From assembly GCA_014529385.2 (NCBI GenBank), contig CM043947.1:97372036-97436035 (forward strand): a stretch of DNA of 64,000 bases, read 5' to 3'. Source of the DNA: Adiantum capillus-veneris. Its lineage: Eukaryota; Streptophyta; Polypodiopsida; Polypodiales; Pteridaceae. Position numbers and translations under genes: made by a program. The number at the start of each line of letters is the position of its first letter. Position 1 is the stretch's first letter. Shown here piece after piece: positions 33,359 through 43,449 of this stretch. The notes under the pieces were generated by a model. The model ran no database searches. It had not been told where the DNA came from and saw only the letters and a program-made list of their open reading frames with translations.

Positions 33359-36300
33359 ATGTTTGTTATGCAGCATGTAATGAATACAATGACTGCAGAG
33401 AATTCCACCCAAGATGATGTTTGGTATGTGGATTCAGGTGCCTCTAATCACATGAAGTCTCGTGGAGATTGGTTTAGAGATATGCTCAAACCAGATGTGT
33501 TAGGCTATGTGCAGACAGGAGATGACACAACTCACCCCATTGCTCATGTAGGGGACATACCTCTAAATACGAAGAGTGGAAAATCAAATTACTTAGCAGA
33601 TGTACTTCATGTCCCAAACATTACAAAGAATCTTATTTCTGTTGGACAAATGGTTGAGCAAGGTTTGCAGGTTCGCTTCAATCCCAATGGCTGTTATGTA
33701 GAAGATTTCCAGAATGGCTGTAAGCTGATCACAGAGGGAAAATGTGTGGGCAGAATGTTTACGCTGAATGTAGACATGCCTGAGGTAAAAGCTGCATTAT
33801 TTGCACAGGGCACAGGTGTTGTGGCTGATGTTGACATTTGGCACAAACGCATTGGTCATGTCAATGAGCAGAGATTGCGCAGCATGCAATCCAAAAAGAT
33901 TGTAAAAGGTTCACCCAAATTCAAGGTCGATGGTATGCATAAAGTGTGTGCAGCATGCCAGTTTGGAAAACAGTCAAAGGGCTCATTTCCACATGAGCGC
34001 AATGTATGTAAAAAGCCACTTGAGGTGGTGCACACAGATGTTTGGGGTCCAACCGATACTGCAAGTATACATGGTTGCAGGTATTATGTCTCTTTCATTG
34101 ATGACCATACAAGGAAATTATGGGTCTCCTTCATGCGTAACAAAAGTGAAGTGTTTGGTCACTTTCAAGACTTCAAAGTCATGATTGAGAAGGAGACAGA
34201 TATGCAAATCAAGACATTGAGGTCAGATGGAGGGGGAGAGTACTTCTCCAATGATTTTTCAGATTTTTTGCGAATGCATGGTATACGCAGGCAGTTTACA
34301 TGCAAATATACTCCATAGCAGAATGGGGTCGCAGAAAGGAAAAACAGGCACATTGTAGAGGTTTCACGTGCATTGATGAATGAGAAAAACATGCCTCATC
34401 ATTTCTGGGCTAAAGTTGTAAATAGAGCTGTGTACATTATGAACATGACACCTACAGCTGCGGTGCATGATGTAACACCTGAGGAAAAGTTTACAGGTAC
34501 AAAGCCTGATTTGGCACACTTGAAAGTGTTTGGCTGCATAGCTTACATGCATGTACCAGATGAGTTGCGTAGGAAATTGGATCCTAAAGCAGAGAAATGT
34601 ATTCTTGTGGGATATTCCCTTGAACAAAAGGGGTACAGGTGCTATAATCCTACTACACGAGAATTACGAGTGAGCAGAGATGTAGTCTTTGATGAGATGA
34701 GCAGCTGGTACAGTAATGCACATGGCACTATTGGGGCTGATGTAAAAGATGATGTGGTTGTACAAAATGTGAGGCCACAGTCACAGGTTTTGAGTGGACC
34801 ACAAGAGTACTCTTCTCATGGCTCTGTTGAGAAGCCATGGAATGGTAGACTACGTACGCAGATTACTCCACCAGCAGGTACAGGGAACGTATCACGAAAA
34901 GGAAAGGAAAAGGTTAATGAACCTCCCCTTATGGCTGATGCATCATCAGGTTTTTCACATGTAGACATGGATTCAGATGGTTCTGAACAAAGTCTTGATG
35001 AGGAATTTGGAATTTCGGCTGTCAGGACACCAGGTGTAAGGAGAATACAAGAAGATGCTAGAGGGAAAAGGAGTGACCTAGGACCGCGCAGATCTAAATG
35101 AGTCAGAAATCCAGTTCAGAAATTGACTTATGATGGGTATCTAGCGCATCACCAAGCCTCCATGGCTAAGGTGATACAAGATGTGGAGCCCACATGTTTT
35201 GAGGATGCAGTTGGAAATGTGCATTGGGATGATGCAATGAATGAAGAGATCGCTACATTGGAAGCAAATGACACATGGTAGTTGGTGCCATTGCCAAGTG
35301 GCAAGAAAGCTATTGGCTGTAAATGGGTGTATAAAACCAAGCATAAGGCTGATGGTAACATTGAGTGTCACAAGGAAAGGCTGGTCGCAAAGGGCTATGC
35401 ACGGACGTATGGCATAGACTATGAGGAGACCTATGCTCCAGTGGAAAAGATGACAACTGTGAGAGCTGTCATAGCAGTGGCTGCATCTAGAGGATGGATT
35501 ATGCATCAAATGGATGTAAAGAATGCCTTCTTGAATGGTGAGTTGCAAGAGGAAGTGTATATGGATCAGCCACCTGGTTATGTCGATCTAGGTTACCCAG
35601 ATTATGTATGCAGACTTCTCAAAGCTTTGTATGGTTTGAAGCAGGGCTCTAGAGCATGGTATGACAGGATTGCCAAGTATCTTGTCAGTATTGGGTTTAG
35701 GAGAGCTCATGCTGATCATTCACTCTATGTACGTGAGAGTGATGTGGGGATTGTGGTCATTACCATATATGTAGATGACCTTATTATTGTGGGTGACAAT
35801 GCTATGGAGATTGACCATGTGAAGGGTCTTCTCAAACAGGAGTTTGAAATGAAATATTTGGGCGAGTTGCGCTACTTTCTTGGCATTGAGGTGACCAGGA
35901 CTCCAGAGGGTGTATGGTTGTCAACAGAGACAATATGCTTTGGACATGTTGTCAAAGTATGGTATGGCTGATTGTAAGCCAATTTCTATTCCCTTGGATG
36001 TGAATGCAAAGCTGAGTGCAGAGAAGGCTGATGTTGTTGAGGATGTCAATATGTACAGGAAAATTGTGGGTAGTCTAATCTACTTGACTATCACGAGGCC
36101 AGACTTGAGCTACACAGTAGGCTTGGAGAGTCAGTTCATGCAGATTTCGAGGAAGCCACATTTGGATGGAGTACGACGCACACTTCGGTATGTGCAAGGG
36201 ACTCTTGACTACACATTGTTCTATGCAGCAGATGCGCAATTAGCATTGTATGGGTATACAGATGCAGATTGGGCAGGTAGCATTGTTGATAGGAGATCTA

Positions 36301-36755
36301 CGAGTGGCTTCATGTTCTCTTTTGGGAGTGCTGCTGTTACTTGGAGCAGCAAAAAGCAGCCTACGATTGCTTTATCGAGCACAGAGGCCGAGTACAGAGG
36401 TGCAGCAGTTGCGACGTGCGAGGTAGCTTGGCTACGCACATTACTTGAGGACTTGGGAGTGAAGATGGACCAGCAGATTCTCATCCATTGTGACAACCTC
36501 AGAAGCATGCAGTTGGCTAGGAACCCAGTGTTCCATGCCAGGACCAAGCACATAGAGGTCCATTACCACTACGTTCGAGAGCGAGTGTTGGCGGGCGACA
36601 TCGACTTGGTCTACATCAGCACAGAGGATCAGATAGCGGATATCTTTACCAAGGACCTTGGAGCTGAGAAGCTTCGACGTTTTGGGACTATGCTTGGACT
36701 CTGCGACATGCAGAGCTCGAGGGGGAGTGTTGAGATGTTGAGCTCTACATCTTGA
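33359..36755 (+). pseudogene. Copia pol: protease, integrase, RT, RNase H
   Basis: Same frame as gag. Protease WYVDSGASNHM (about 33422). Pre-integrase HKRIGHVNEQRL with CAACQFGKQ. Integrase core VVHTDVWGP (about 34027), FIDDHTRKLWVSF and LRSDGGGEYFSNDF (about 34220). RT WVYKTKHKADGNIE (about 35324), QMDVKNAFLNGEL (about 35509) and YVDDLIIVG (about 35769). After a frameshift near 35925 comes RNase H with DADWAGS (about 36263), SSTEAEYRGA and TKHIEVHYHYVRE. In-frame stops are TAG 34316, TGA 35099 and TAG 35279. Confidence 0.9.
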
Positions 36756-37048
36756 GCTGGCATCCACTACGGGTCTTGGCCGCTTACGACATTTACTCAC
36801 TGGCGCGTTAGGTAACCGACACGGAGGATCTCTGCCAGTGATTCTACATCTGGACTACACTTATAGTGCCAGCCTAGTACGCTTCTAGCGAGTTCACACT
36901 TAGTGACCGCATGTATATATGTGCTACTTTTCAGTTTTAGCACTTAGTCATTTTGTACTCTCTTTTCTGTGCGAAGAAGAAGAAGCTTTCCATCTCTGTG
37001 TGCTTTGTGCTTGTCTTGTATAGCTCTCTTGCATCCTCATTCTTTACA
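36728..37048 (+). repeat. 3' LTR of the Copia element (321 bp)
   Basis: Start fixed by the upstream polypurine tract and by identity to 32115. End fixed by TACA plus the GTAGC duplication. Contains atgtatatatgtgc near 36910, a possible TATA region. Confidence 0.85.
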
Positions 37049-37053
37049 GTAGC

Positions 37054-38720
37054 ACTCGTGGGTTTCATGGTTGGTCCATTTCCCTCGATTGCACAACATT
37101 TTTGTGGCCTAATTGGTTGTCTCTATGGAGCTATGCCTTGTCCTGGTCCTCTCATAGGCGCTTTTTGCATATTGTTCATCATGTCGTTCATCCTTTTTAG
37201 CATATCTTCTATGGCTGAGACTGGTGCCGCAACAGCCGTTCCCACTTGTGCTGGTTTTGTGGATGCTGTCTTCTCGCTTTGGTTATCCTTAGGGACATCC
37301 TCTTCATTGAAGATCTCACAATTGTCTCCTAGGTCAATAGCATCAGACACACACGCTTCTAGGGTTGTATGCTTTTTACTATAGAGTATAGCATGAAGTT
37401 CTTTGTTTAGTAGTCCCTCCAGAAACAAGGATACAAGTTGTTCTTCTGCAGGTATCTCCATCTCTGGGCATCTGGCAATGTGTTGCTTCATTTGAGTTGC
37501 ACAATCCCTAACAGACTCACCATGTTTCTGTTTAAAGCTGTAGATTTGAGCTACTGTATTGTGTTTAGTCCCTGTTTTAGAACAAGCATCTACAAATCCT
37601 TAAGCTAATGTGTTTAAGTCCATGATTGATCTTGGTGTAATGTTTTGGAACCATGTCAGAGCTTTTCCTTCTAATGTCATTCCAAACCCCTCGAATTGAG
37701 TATGAAAATTGAATATACGCTCTGCTCTTAGCACTTGCTTAAAGTTTGCTAAGTGGTCATATGGATCCCCTGATCCACTGTATTTTTTGACCCAATTTTG
37801 AAAATCAGCTGGTCTGACACGTCTATTTGGTTCAACTCTAGGTCTTCTGGGAGTTGGTCCTGTTCCGAGTCCTTCAAACCAGTCTATTGGAAATAGTGAC
37901 TCATGTAGCCCTGGACTGGCCTTAGTGTCACCCGGTTTTCTACGTGATGAGGTGGTTTCTAGTTTCTTCACATTATTCTCAGATGATCTCTCATGATGTT
38001 CATCTCTTGGATTTGTTTCTGGTCCTTGCCCCAAGATCCAATCCTTATGGAATACCCCTGGTATTTGGTTTGTTCTACCTCCTCAGGAGTCATCATAGCG
38101 AAGAAGTTGTTATAACAATCCCTAAACAGATAAGTTGGTAGATCCGCAGATCCCTTCTCTTTGATCTCGAAGATATAGATGATCTTCATGGCCGTTAACC
38201 GTCTTGGTCTAGCATGAGAAGTCCACAAAAGATCTTTTATCTTTCTATCTTCCCAACAATAGACTCCGATCCTAGGATTATCCGTACTAAGCCGTTTCAA
38301 AGGCTTCAAGTCTACTTGATCGTATCCCTCGAATTTCAAAGTTGGTGGTCCTTATTTTGCTGACATATCTGGGATTATAGTGTTTACTTCTAACCCCCAT
38401 TTTTCTACCACATCAGAATTGTCGACTGGTACATATTGAGTTCCGTTTCGATCCATGTACATTTTTCCTTGTTTGTTTGCCCTAACCTCTTCTTCGAACT
38501 CAATACCATGGTCGTCAATGCGAATAGCATACTCCTCGTTAGGGTCCAAGTAAACCTGGGCTCCATAACGTTTAGTCTTGTAAAAAGAGAGTATATGCTT
38601 ATAGCGCATTGTCTTTCCGGTTTTTGAGTGGGTCGAGTAAGAAGACATTTCGGATGTTGAATCTAAAAAAGTGTATGAGACTTCTTTAGAAATTGTGTGC
38701 AAGGAATTGCCTTGATTCAC
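37054..38720 (-). pseudogene. Gag N-terminal and capsid region of the giant element
   Basis: Minus-strand frames run from 38720 (MNQGNSLHTISKEVSYTF) through GAQVYLDPNEEYAIRIDD and KFEGYDQVDLKPLKRLS to the capsid-like block PADFQNWVKKYSGSGDPYD, GFGMTLEGKALTWFQNI (about 37660) and SLFLEGLLNKELHAILYS (about 37400). This matches the Ty3/gypsy gag pattern (W-x-Q-x-F, then the major homology-like region). Stops near 38350 and 37600 and a frameshift near 38000 break it. The Copia insertion at 37053 separates it from the zinc knuckle. Confidence 0.75.
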
Positions 38721-38929
38721 GCTTTCTTCAATGGATATCTACTGGTGGTTTTCGAATAGGCCTTGATTTCCTATTACACGACCAGATCTAAGGTTCATAT
38801 AGACATATGAAGCCCTGGATAGAGTACTCACCTTGGATTGACTTGTCGTCAATTTCCACTCGATTCAATTGCAACTTTTTGTCAAGCCATTGATTCCTCG
38901 TCTGCAACCTGATTCCTGTACAAAATTAA

Positions 38930-40230
38930 TCAAATTAGCTATTTTCTATAAGGAAAGTAGAGCTCTTGAGAACTCTCGTGATTGGTCTCTGTGTATCACT
39001 TCAAATCGTGCTATGGAAGTCAAAATTTGACTTTCAGATTCAACTTTAGCAAAATCAAAGGTCTAATCTGTAACCTGTAAACTGAGTGTATCTGTACCAA
39101 TTTTGATCCAATTGAACCCCTATTACCCTATGGCCTTATATTATGCTGGTCTAACACTGTATAAGCCCAAAAGTCAAAATTCAAGTCTCTGGATAGCAGA
39201 AGTAAATAATCACAATTATTTACTTTTGTCAAGTTTTTGCACTTTTTTGATAGGTTTGGAAAGTATACAACTTGTTAAAAGCCTTGGACAAGTTTCAACA
39301 AGTTTGGACAAAATTTGATCAAGTTTACCTACTGTTCCGTGCCCGCAGACTTTGATTTTGAGAATCTGGCTTAAATCTCACTTTTGTGGTCCAAATTTCA
39401 CCAAAATTGATTTGTGGGGTCTACTTGATGTGCTTGACCTTGTGGTATACACAAATTTGCAAAATCACCAAGTTTTGAAGCAGATGTAAATAATCACGAT
39501 TATTTACTCTTGACAAATTTTTGCAAATTTTTGTCCCAAATTTGACACAAATCTGTTAAGCACCTTAAGTTAAGGTCACTAGCCAAGTTTCATTAAGTTT
39601 TGACAAATTTTTTGTCAAATGGTCATCAATTATTGGTTCGCAGATTAACTTTGTAATTTTAGTCACAATTTTCAATCCAGTGATTCAAATCTTACCAAAT
39701 TTGGTTTGTGGGCTTATTACAACATGGTAAAGCTAGTGGTATGCCCACTGGGTCAAAAAAGTCCAAAAACAGGGCATATGTAAATAATTGCGATTATTTA
39801 CATTTGAATTTTTTTTTGCAAATTTTGATCAACTGAGTATATACACATGTTTATCACATCAATATAAGCCTATAAATCAATTTTCAACAAGTTTGGATAA
39901 ATGTTTTCCAAATTTACAAGCAAGATTCAAAAAGTCAGTACAAACTTTAGTTTTTACCCAATTTTTTGCTAGTTTAGTGATCCAAATCTTTTGGGCCTTT
40001 TCAAAAGTTGTTTGTACACATGAAATGAGTCAATGGTATGAACCTTGGCCAATTTAGAGCAGAAAGTTAATAATCGTGATTATTAACTTGAGGCTTGAAA
40101 TGAGCACTTTTTTGCAATTTTCTCAAGGACAGTCTTTTTATGATGTTTTTTAAGCCTATAAATCAAGTCAAAACTTAATTTGGCCTAAAATGTCAAGAAA
40201 AAGTAAATAATCTGAGTTTTGGTCAACTTC
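38930..40230. repeat. 5' leader palindrome-repeat array of the giant element
   Basis: Five copies of a palindrome with half-site GTAAATAATCG or near variants lie at 39202-39223, 39486-39507, 39780-39801, 40066-40087 and (half only) from 40203. Spacings are 284, 294 and 286 bp for the complete ones. Unit flanks are alike but diverged. The array occupies the untranslated leader between primer site and gag. Confidence 0.85.
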
Positions 40231-40760
40231 TTGAAATTTTTACCTCGAAGTGTCTTTGAGCTTACCCACTGGTTCGGGCAACTCTTAGGCTTACTCTCTA
40301 GTCAGATTGAGTGAATTCGAGTCTTTTCAAGCTATTTCTAGCCATAGACCTGAAATTCTGCAACTTTACATAACAACTCACACTTGATTCTTTCAGAGAG
40401 AGCAATGTTCTGAAATCCACCTTGGATCCTACTTACCCTACTCTTAGTTTCTCATGCAATGGGGTTGTGGAAAGTGTCCACAAACACTTGTTTTCTTGTG
40501 TTTTTTATGTTTTTTAGAGTCTTGATCTTAAGACTTTTCTCGTCTACCAATCATTCTCCAAATCCTAATCTAAATCTACAATCTTACAGTCCTAAAGGTA
40601 CTGAGCAAGTACGATTACTTCCAAGCTACCTCTACACAGCAAAAGACGGCAATCTTAAGCTATGCGGTTTCTAAAAGAGAGTTTTGATCTCTAGGTGAAC
40701 CTAGAGGAAGTTAAAGGACAACTACACAAGAAGCTCGTGTTTTTCCCTAGTTTAGGTCTC

Positions 40761-40783
40761 TTCGATCCCCGGCAACGGCGCCA
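40761..40783 (-). promoter_or_regulatory. Primer-binding site for tRNA-Asp
   Basis: On the minus strand TGGCGCCGTTGCCGGGGA followed by TCGAA is complementary to the 3' end of plant tRNA-Asp including CCA. It starts two bases inside the 5' LTR edge, the normal place for minus-strand DNA priming. Confidence 0.9.
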
Positions 40784-40785
40784 AA

Positions 40786-40998
40786 TGTGGGACGCATGTC
40801 TAATCTCACCATCCTATCTTATTGCAGTATTAGCGAGAATTGACTGGCTGATACAATCTAGAAGCGTGAAGCCTCGGCTCATTAATTACAAAGATTACCA
40901 AGAAAATAAGAGTTAAAATATTCCCGATTTATCAAAATAATAATTGTTTTACAAGGAGAACTCCGAAAAACGGTGTCCGTGTTAGCTTGCTGCTAACA
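40786..40998 (-). repeat. 5' LTR of the giant element, internally deleted (213 bp)
   Basis: Both ends match the 918-bp 3' LTR, but the segment equivalent to about 17444-18147 is missing, including the putative TATA box. Outer edge abuts ATATT at 40999. Confidence 0.9.
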
Positions 40999-41003
40999 AT
41001 ATT
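40999..41003. repeat. Target-site duplication ATATT, right
   Basis: Identical to 17384-17388. Confidence 0.85.
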
Positions 41004-41341
41004 GCTGAGAAAAAGATACAAAACTGCAATCTAAAACAGATAGCATGGAAAAAAAAAGATTCAAAGCTTCAAGAAGTTAAAGCTTCTTGCATGCTCTGGT
41101 TTTTGGGGGGAGTATGCCAGTACTCTTTTTGGGGTCCTGGGACAACTCATCCTCCATCTGCTTTTCTCTCTTCTTCCACATCTCCACCACTACAAATTGC
41201 AGGGTTAATTCCATTTCAGGATCCTATGCCTCAGCTACACTTTCCTCCTTACAGGCATCAGTACGTGGACAACATATATTGACCACAATGAACACGGTGA
41301 CCATGATTCAGACATGGGAGGAGACAGATATACAAAACTGA
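41004..41341. other. Remainder of the FCP1-like intron
   Basis: Lies between the target-site duplication and the donor site. A plus-strand frame (41091-41282) has no recognised domain. With the segment 17338-17388 it would form an intron of about 395 bp before the giant element inserted. Confidence 0.45.
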
Positions 41342-41347
41342 CATTAC

Positions 41348-41700
41348 CTTGGTTGCTTGCGGATGGAGTTGTCTCCTTCAGAATGTCTCGGTCACCACCC
41401 TCAATAGTTTTCCCACCTTCAAAGTTCTTGTACTTCAGCGACATGGAGTCAAGGTCAAAGACCTTGTCCACATTGTGCATGGATGATGTGAAAGCTTCGT
41501 TCTCAGCCACTTGTTCAACTGAATCAACGCACAAATTTAGTCTCCACAACAGATTAGCATAAGTTCTGTTGTATAAAATGACCAACCTACCTTCAAGCTC
41601 CTCATAATAAGAATTCCCAAGTGACCAACATCTTGCTATATGAGGTATCTCCTATTTATAGTCTGGTACAACACACTTGGGATCAGTCGCGTTGACCACA
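41348..41700 (-). pseudogene. Upstream exon of the FCP1/NIF-like gene
   Basis: On the minus strand an acceptor ttctgcttttcag (to 41701) opens the frame VVNATDPKCVVPDYK, stop (TAG 41652-41654), EIPHIARCWSLGNSYYEELEG, LCVDSVEQVAENEAFTSSM and FDLDSMSLKYKNFEGGKTIE, ending CAAG before the donor GTAATG (41342-41347). The leftover phase base G plus the next exon at 17337 reads Val-Lys-Ile-Arg in frame, supporting that the two belong to one gene. Earlier exons were not found; repeats start at about 42000. Confidence 0.5.
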
Positions 41701-41704
41701 CTGA

Positions 41705-42000
41705 AAAGCAGAACGAATGGTATCTATGGGTACACGACATCTGAAAGACACTGGTCGCATATTTTCCTGACAATTCTTGACCACAAGCACACAATTTCCA
41801 GATAATAAAACAATATCCACACTAAATTTAGACTTGGAAGGTGGAGTGGGCACAAGAAGGCCCTATCCTCTCTTTCATGAACTTTTTGGACCCCTTCATG
41901 AAGGAGGTCTACCTTCTGAACTCACCAAGCTCCCTGTCCATTTCCTAAACTATTTCTATACAAAATTAAAAACAAAGGAAGATTATTGCACAACGCAGCA
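41705..42000. other. Unassigned stretch upstream of the FCP1-like exon
   Basis: A plus-strand frame (41777-42106) contains GGVGTRRPYPLFHELFGPL but I recognise no family. It merges into the repeat field. Confidence 0.35.
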
Positions 42001-42004
42001 AGCA

Positions 42005-42770
42005 CCTTGGACAACTTGTTGGAACATTCAAGTACTTGTAGGCACTTGCAAGTGCCTGCAAGTGCTCCATTTGTCCACTTGCAACACTTTGAATGGAACT
42101 TGCTAGCACTTGGAAACTCTTTAGAGCAATTTGAAGCACTTTCAAGCACTTGTAGGGTCTTAAAAGTGCCTCAAATTGCTCTGAAATGATTGTAGAATAA
42201 ACTTTTAAGCACTTTGATGAAAATTTAAACACTTTAAAGTACCTTCAAGAACTTGCAGGACTTTGCAAGTGGTTGAAAGTGCTTCAAAGTGCTTTAATAT
42301 CCCTGTAGGTGGTTCAAACTTCTTGCAAGTGCATAAAAGTTAGACACTTTTTAGCACTTGCTGGCATGTATAGGTGTTTAAAAGTGCTTGGAAGTGCTTC
42401 TAGGTGTGTTCACTTGTAGCACTTTGAAAGGCACTTGCTGGCATTTGGAAGCTCTTTTTAGCACTTTGAAGCACTTGCAAGGTCTTAAAAGTGGTTAAAA
42501 GTGCTTGAAAGTGCCTCAAAGTGCTCTGAAGTGATTGCAAAATAAAGTTTTAGGCACTTTGAAAGCATTTTGATGCAAATTTAAGCACTTTGAAGCACCT
42601 TCACGCACTTGCAGGACTTTGGAAGTTGTTGAAAGTACTTCAAAGTGCTTTAATATCCCTGCAGGTGGTTCAAAGTGCTTGCATGCATAAAAGTTAGGCA
42701 CTTTTTAGCACTTGCTGGCATGTGTAGGTGCTAAAAAGTGCTTGGAAGTGCTTCCAGGTGCTTTATCTAT
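42005..42770. repeat. Degenerate AAGTGC/GCACTT repeat field
   Basis: Short units such as aagtgcttgaaagtgcctc and tttgaagcacttgcaagg follow one another. A longer sub-repeat of roughly 320 bp is visible (for example aggacttt-caagt/gaagt-gttgaaagt at about 42256 and 42610, and ggcatgt(a/g)taggtgct at 42363 and 42718). Core pentamers are the same as in 15750-16390. Confidence 0.85.
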
Positions 42771-42784
42771 CAAGATAAGGGTTT

Positions 42785-42953
42785 TGTAGGGGCAAGGCCC
42801 AAACCTAAGGACTAAGGCGGTCATGGACTACGGCCAGGGGCCGGGCTAGACAGTGTGGACAGGGGATGCGTCTAGGGCAAGGGGCTAGGAGCCCACCTAT
42901 ATAATGGGGGGTTGGAAGGAGGATCCTATGGTCTAGCATCCCTAGTTCTTACA
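42785..42953 (+). repeat. Short LTR (169 bp) of a Copia or TRIM-like element
   Basis: Starts TGTAGGGGC and ends TTCTTACA, with a TATATAATGG box at about 42897. It is followed after one base by a tRNA-Met primer site. No second copy lies in the window, so only a 5' end is left. Confidence 0.65.
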
Positions 42954-42954
42954 C

Positions 42955-42966
42955 TGGTATCAGAGC
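42955..42966 (+). promoter_or_regulatory. Initiator tRNA-Met primer-binding site
   Basis: TGGTATCAGAGC is the standard plant Copia/TRIM primer site complementary to initiator tRNA-Met, one base after the LTR end. Confidence 0.8.
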
Positions 42967-43083
42967 TTGGTGAGAGAAAAGGGAAAGTAGGACTTTCTTT
43001 AGTCGTTTGCATGTTGCATTCAAGAAGCAAGGTGAAATTTGCATGCCGCTCTTTGGTCGTGGGCTGCTGTCCTCATGATGAAT

Positions 43084-43449
43084 TTTCTGCATAAGTATCA
43101 CAAGAAAACACCCACGTCATGTCCGTACTTCTCCGCGTGCAAGTATTGACCCCATTTGACGTCCTGACGCCACTCGATGCCATCTGACGCACCTGCTTAC
43201 CTCATGTCGTCAGCCCGCGGATAGCTTCCTCGAGAAGTTTTACGCGCTACCAACTCCTTATTATTATAGAAACAACACGCTGGTACTGGTGATAGTGAAA
43301 ATCGCTGCACTATGTACATGCTGTCCTACCTGTACACATGTGGGCCCCACGTAACCACCTGGCTTTGGAAAATGGGCAATCCTTTATTCGATCCACCATG
43401 CATGGATATGTACATATGCGCAATTCCTTGCTCCAAAAAACTCCTGACA
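43084..43449 (-). repeat. Antisense fragment of the 5.7-kb-type gypsy LTR
   Basis: The reverse complement matches positions 5692 to about 6057 of the 5' LTR (for example tgcccattttcc, tatagaa, gaggaagctatccgcgggc). It starts at the LTR end (43449) and is truncated at about 43084, next to the short-LTR element leader. Confidence 0.85.

Larger units (their letters stand above)
32115..37048 (+). mobile_element. Copia LTR retrotransposon nested in the giant gypsy
   Basis: GTAGC flanks it at 32110-32114 and 37049-37053. The 3' LTR (36728-37048) starts TGTTGAGATG and ends TTTACA and is preceded by the purine tract gagggggag. The 5' LTR keeps only its first 82 bases (32115-32196). The internal order gag, protease, integrase, RT, RNase H is the Copia order. 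It lies in opposite orientation to its host element. Confidence 0.9.
17389..40998 (-). mobile_element. Giant Ty3/gypsy retrotransposon (23.6 kb with nested insertions)
   Basis: LTRs at 17389-18306 (3') and 40786-40998 (5', internally deleted) begin TGTTAGCAGC and end CCCACA on the minus strand. ATATT flanks both sides (17384-17388, 40999-41003). A tRNA-Asp primer site (40761-40783) and polypurine tract (18307-18320) lie just inside. Order on the minus strand: leader with palindromic repeats, gag, protease, RT, RNase H, integrase, second retropepsin-like domain, palindromic repeats, extra ORF, 3' LTR. After removing the 4.9-kb Copia and the 0.4-kb solo LTR it is still about 18 kb. It resembles the Athila/Tat branch by primer site and extra ORF (inference). 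Confidence 0.9.

Noticed and set aside
32405-35281. Reassignment or programmed readthrough of TAG to Gln
   Set aside because: The same elements also have TGA and TAA stops and frameshifts; methylation-driven decay explains it more simply.
40761-40783. tRNA-Asp gene
   Set aside because: Only the 3' end of tRNA-Asp is present, beside an LTR; it is a primer-binding site.
41091-41282. Plus-strand frame of 63 codons (Pro/Ser-rich) as an exon
   Set aside because: Lies in the intron of the minus-strand FCP1-like gene; no domain and no supporting splice context.
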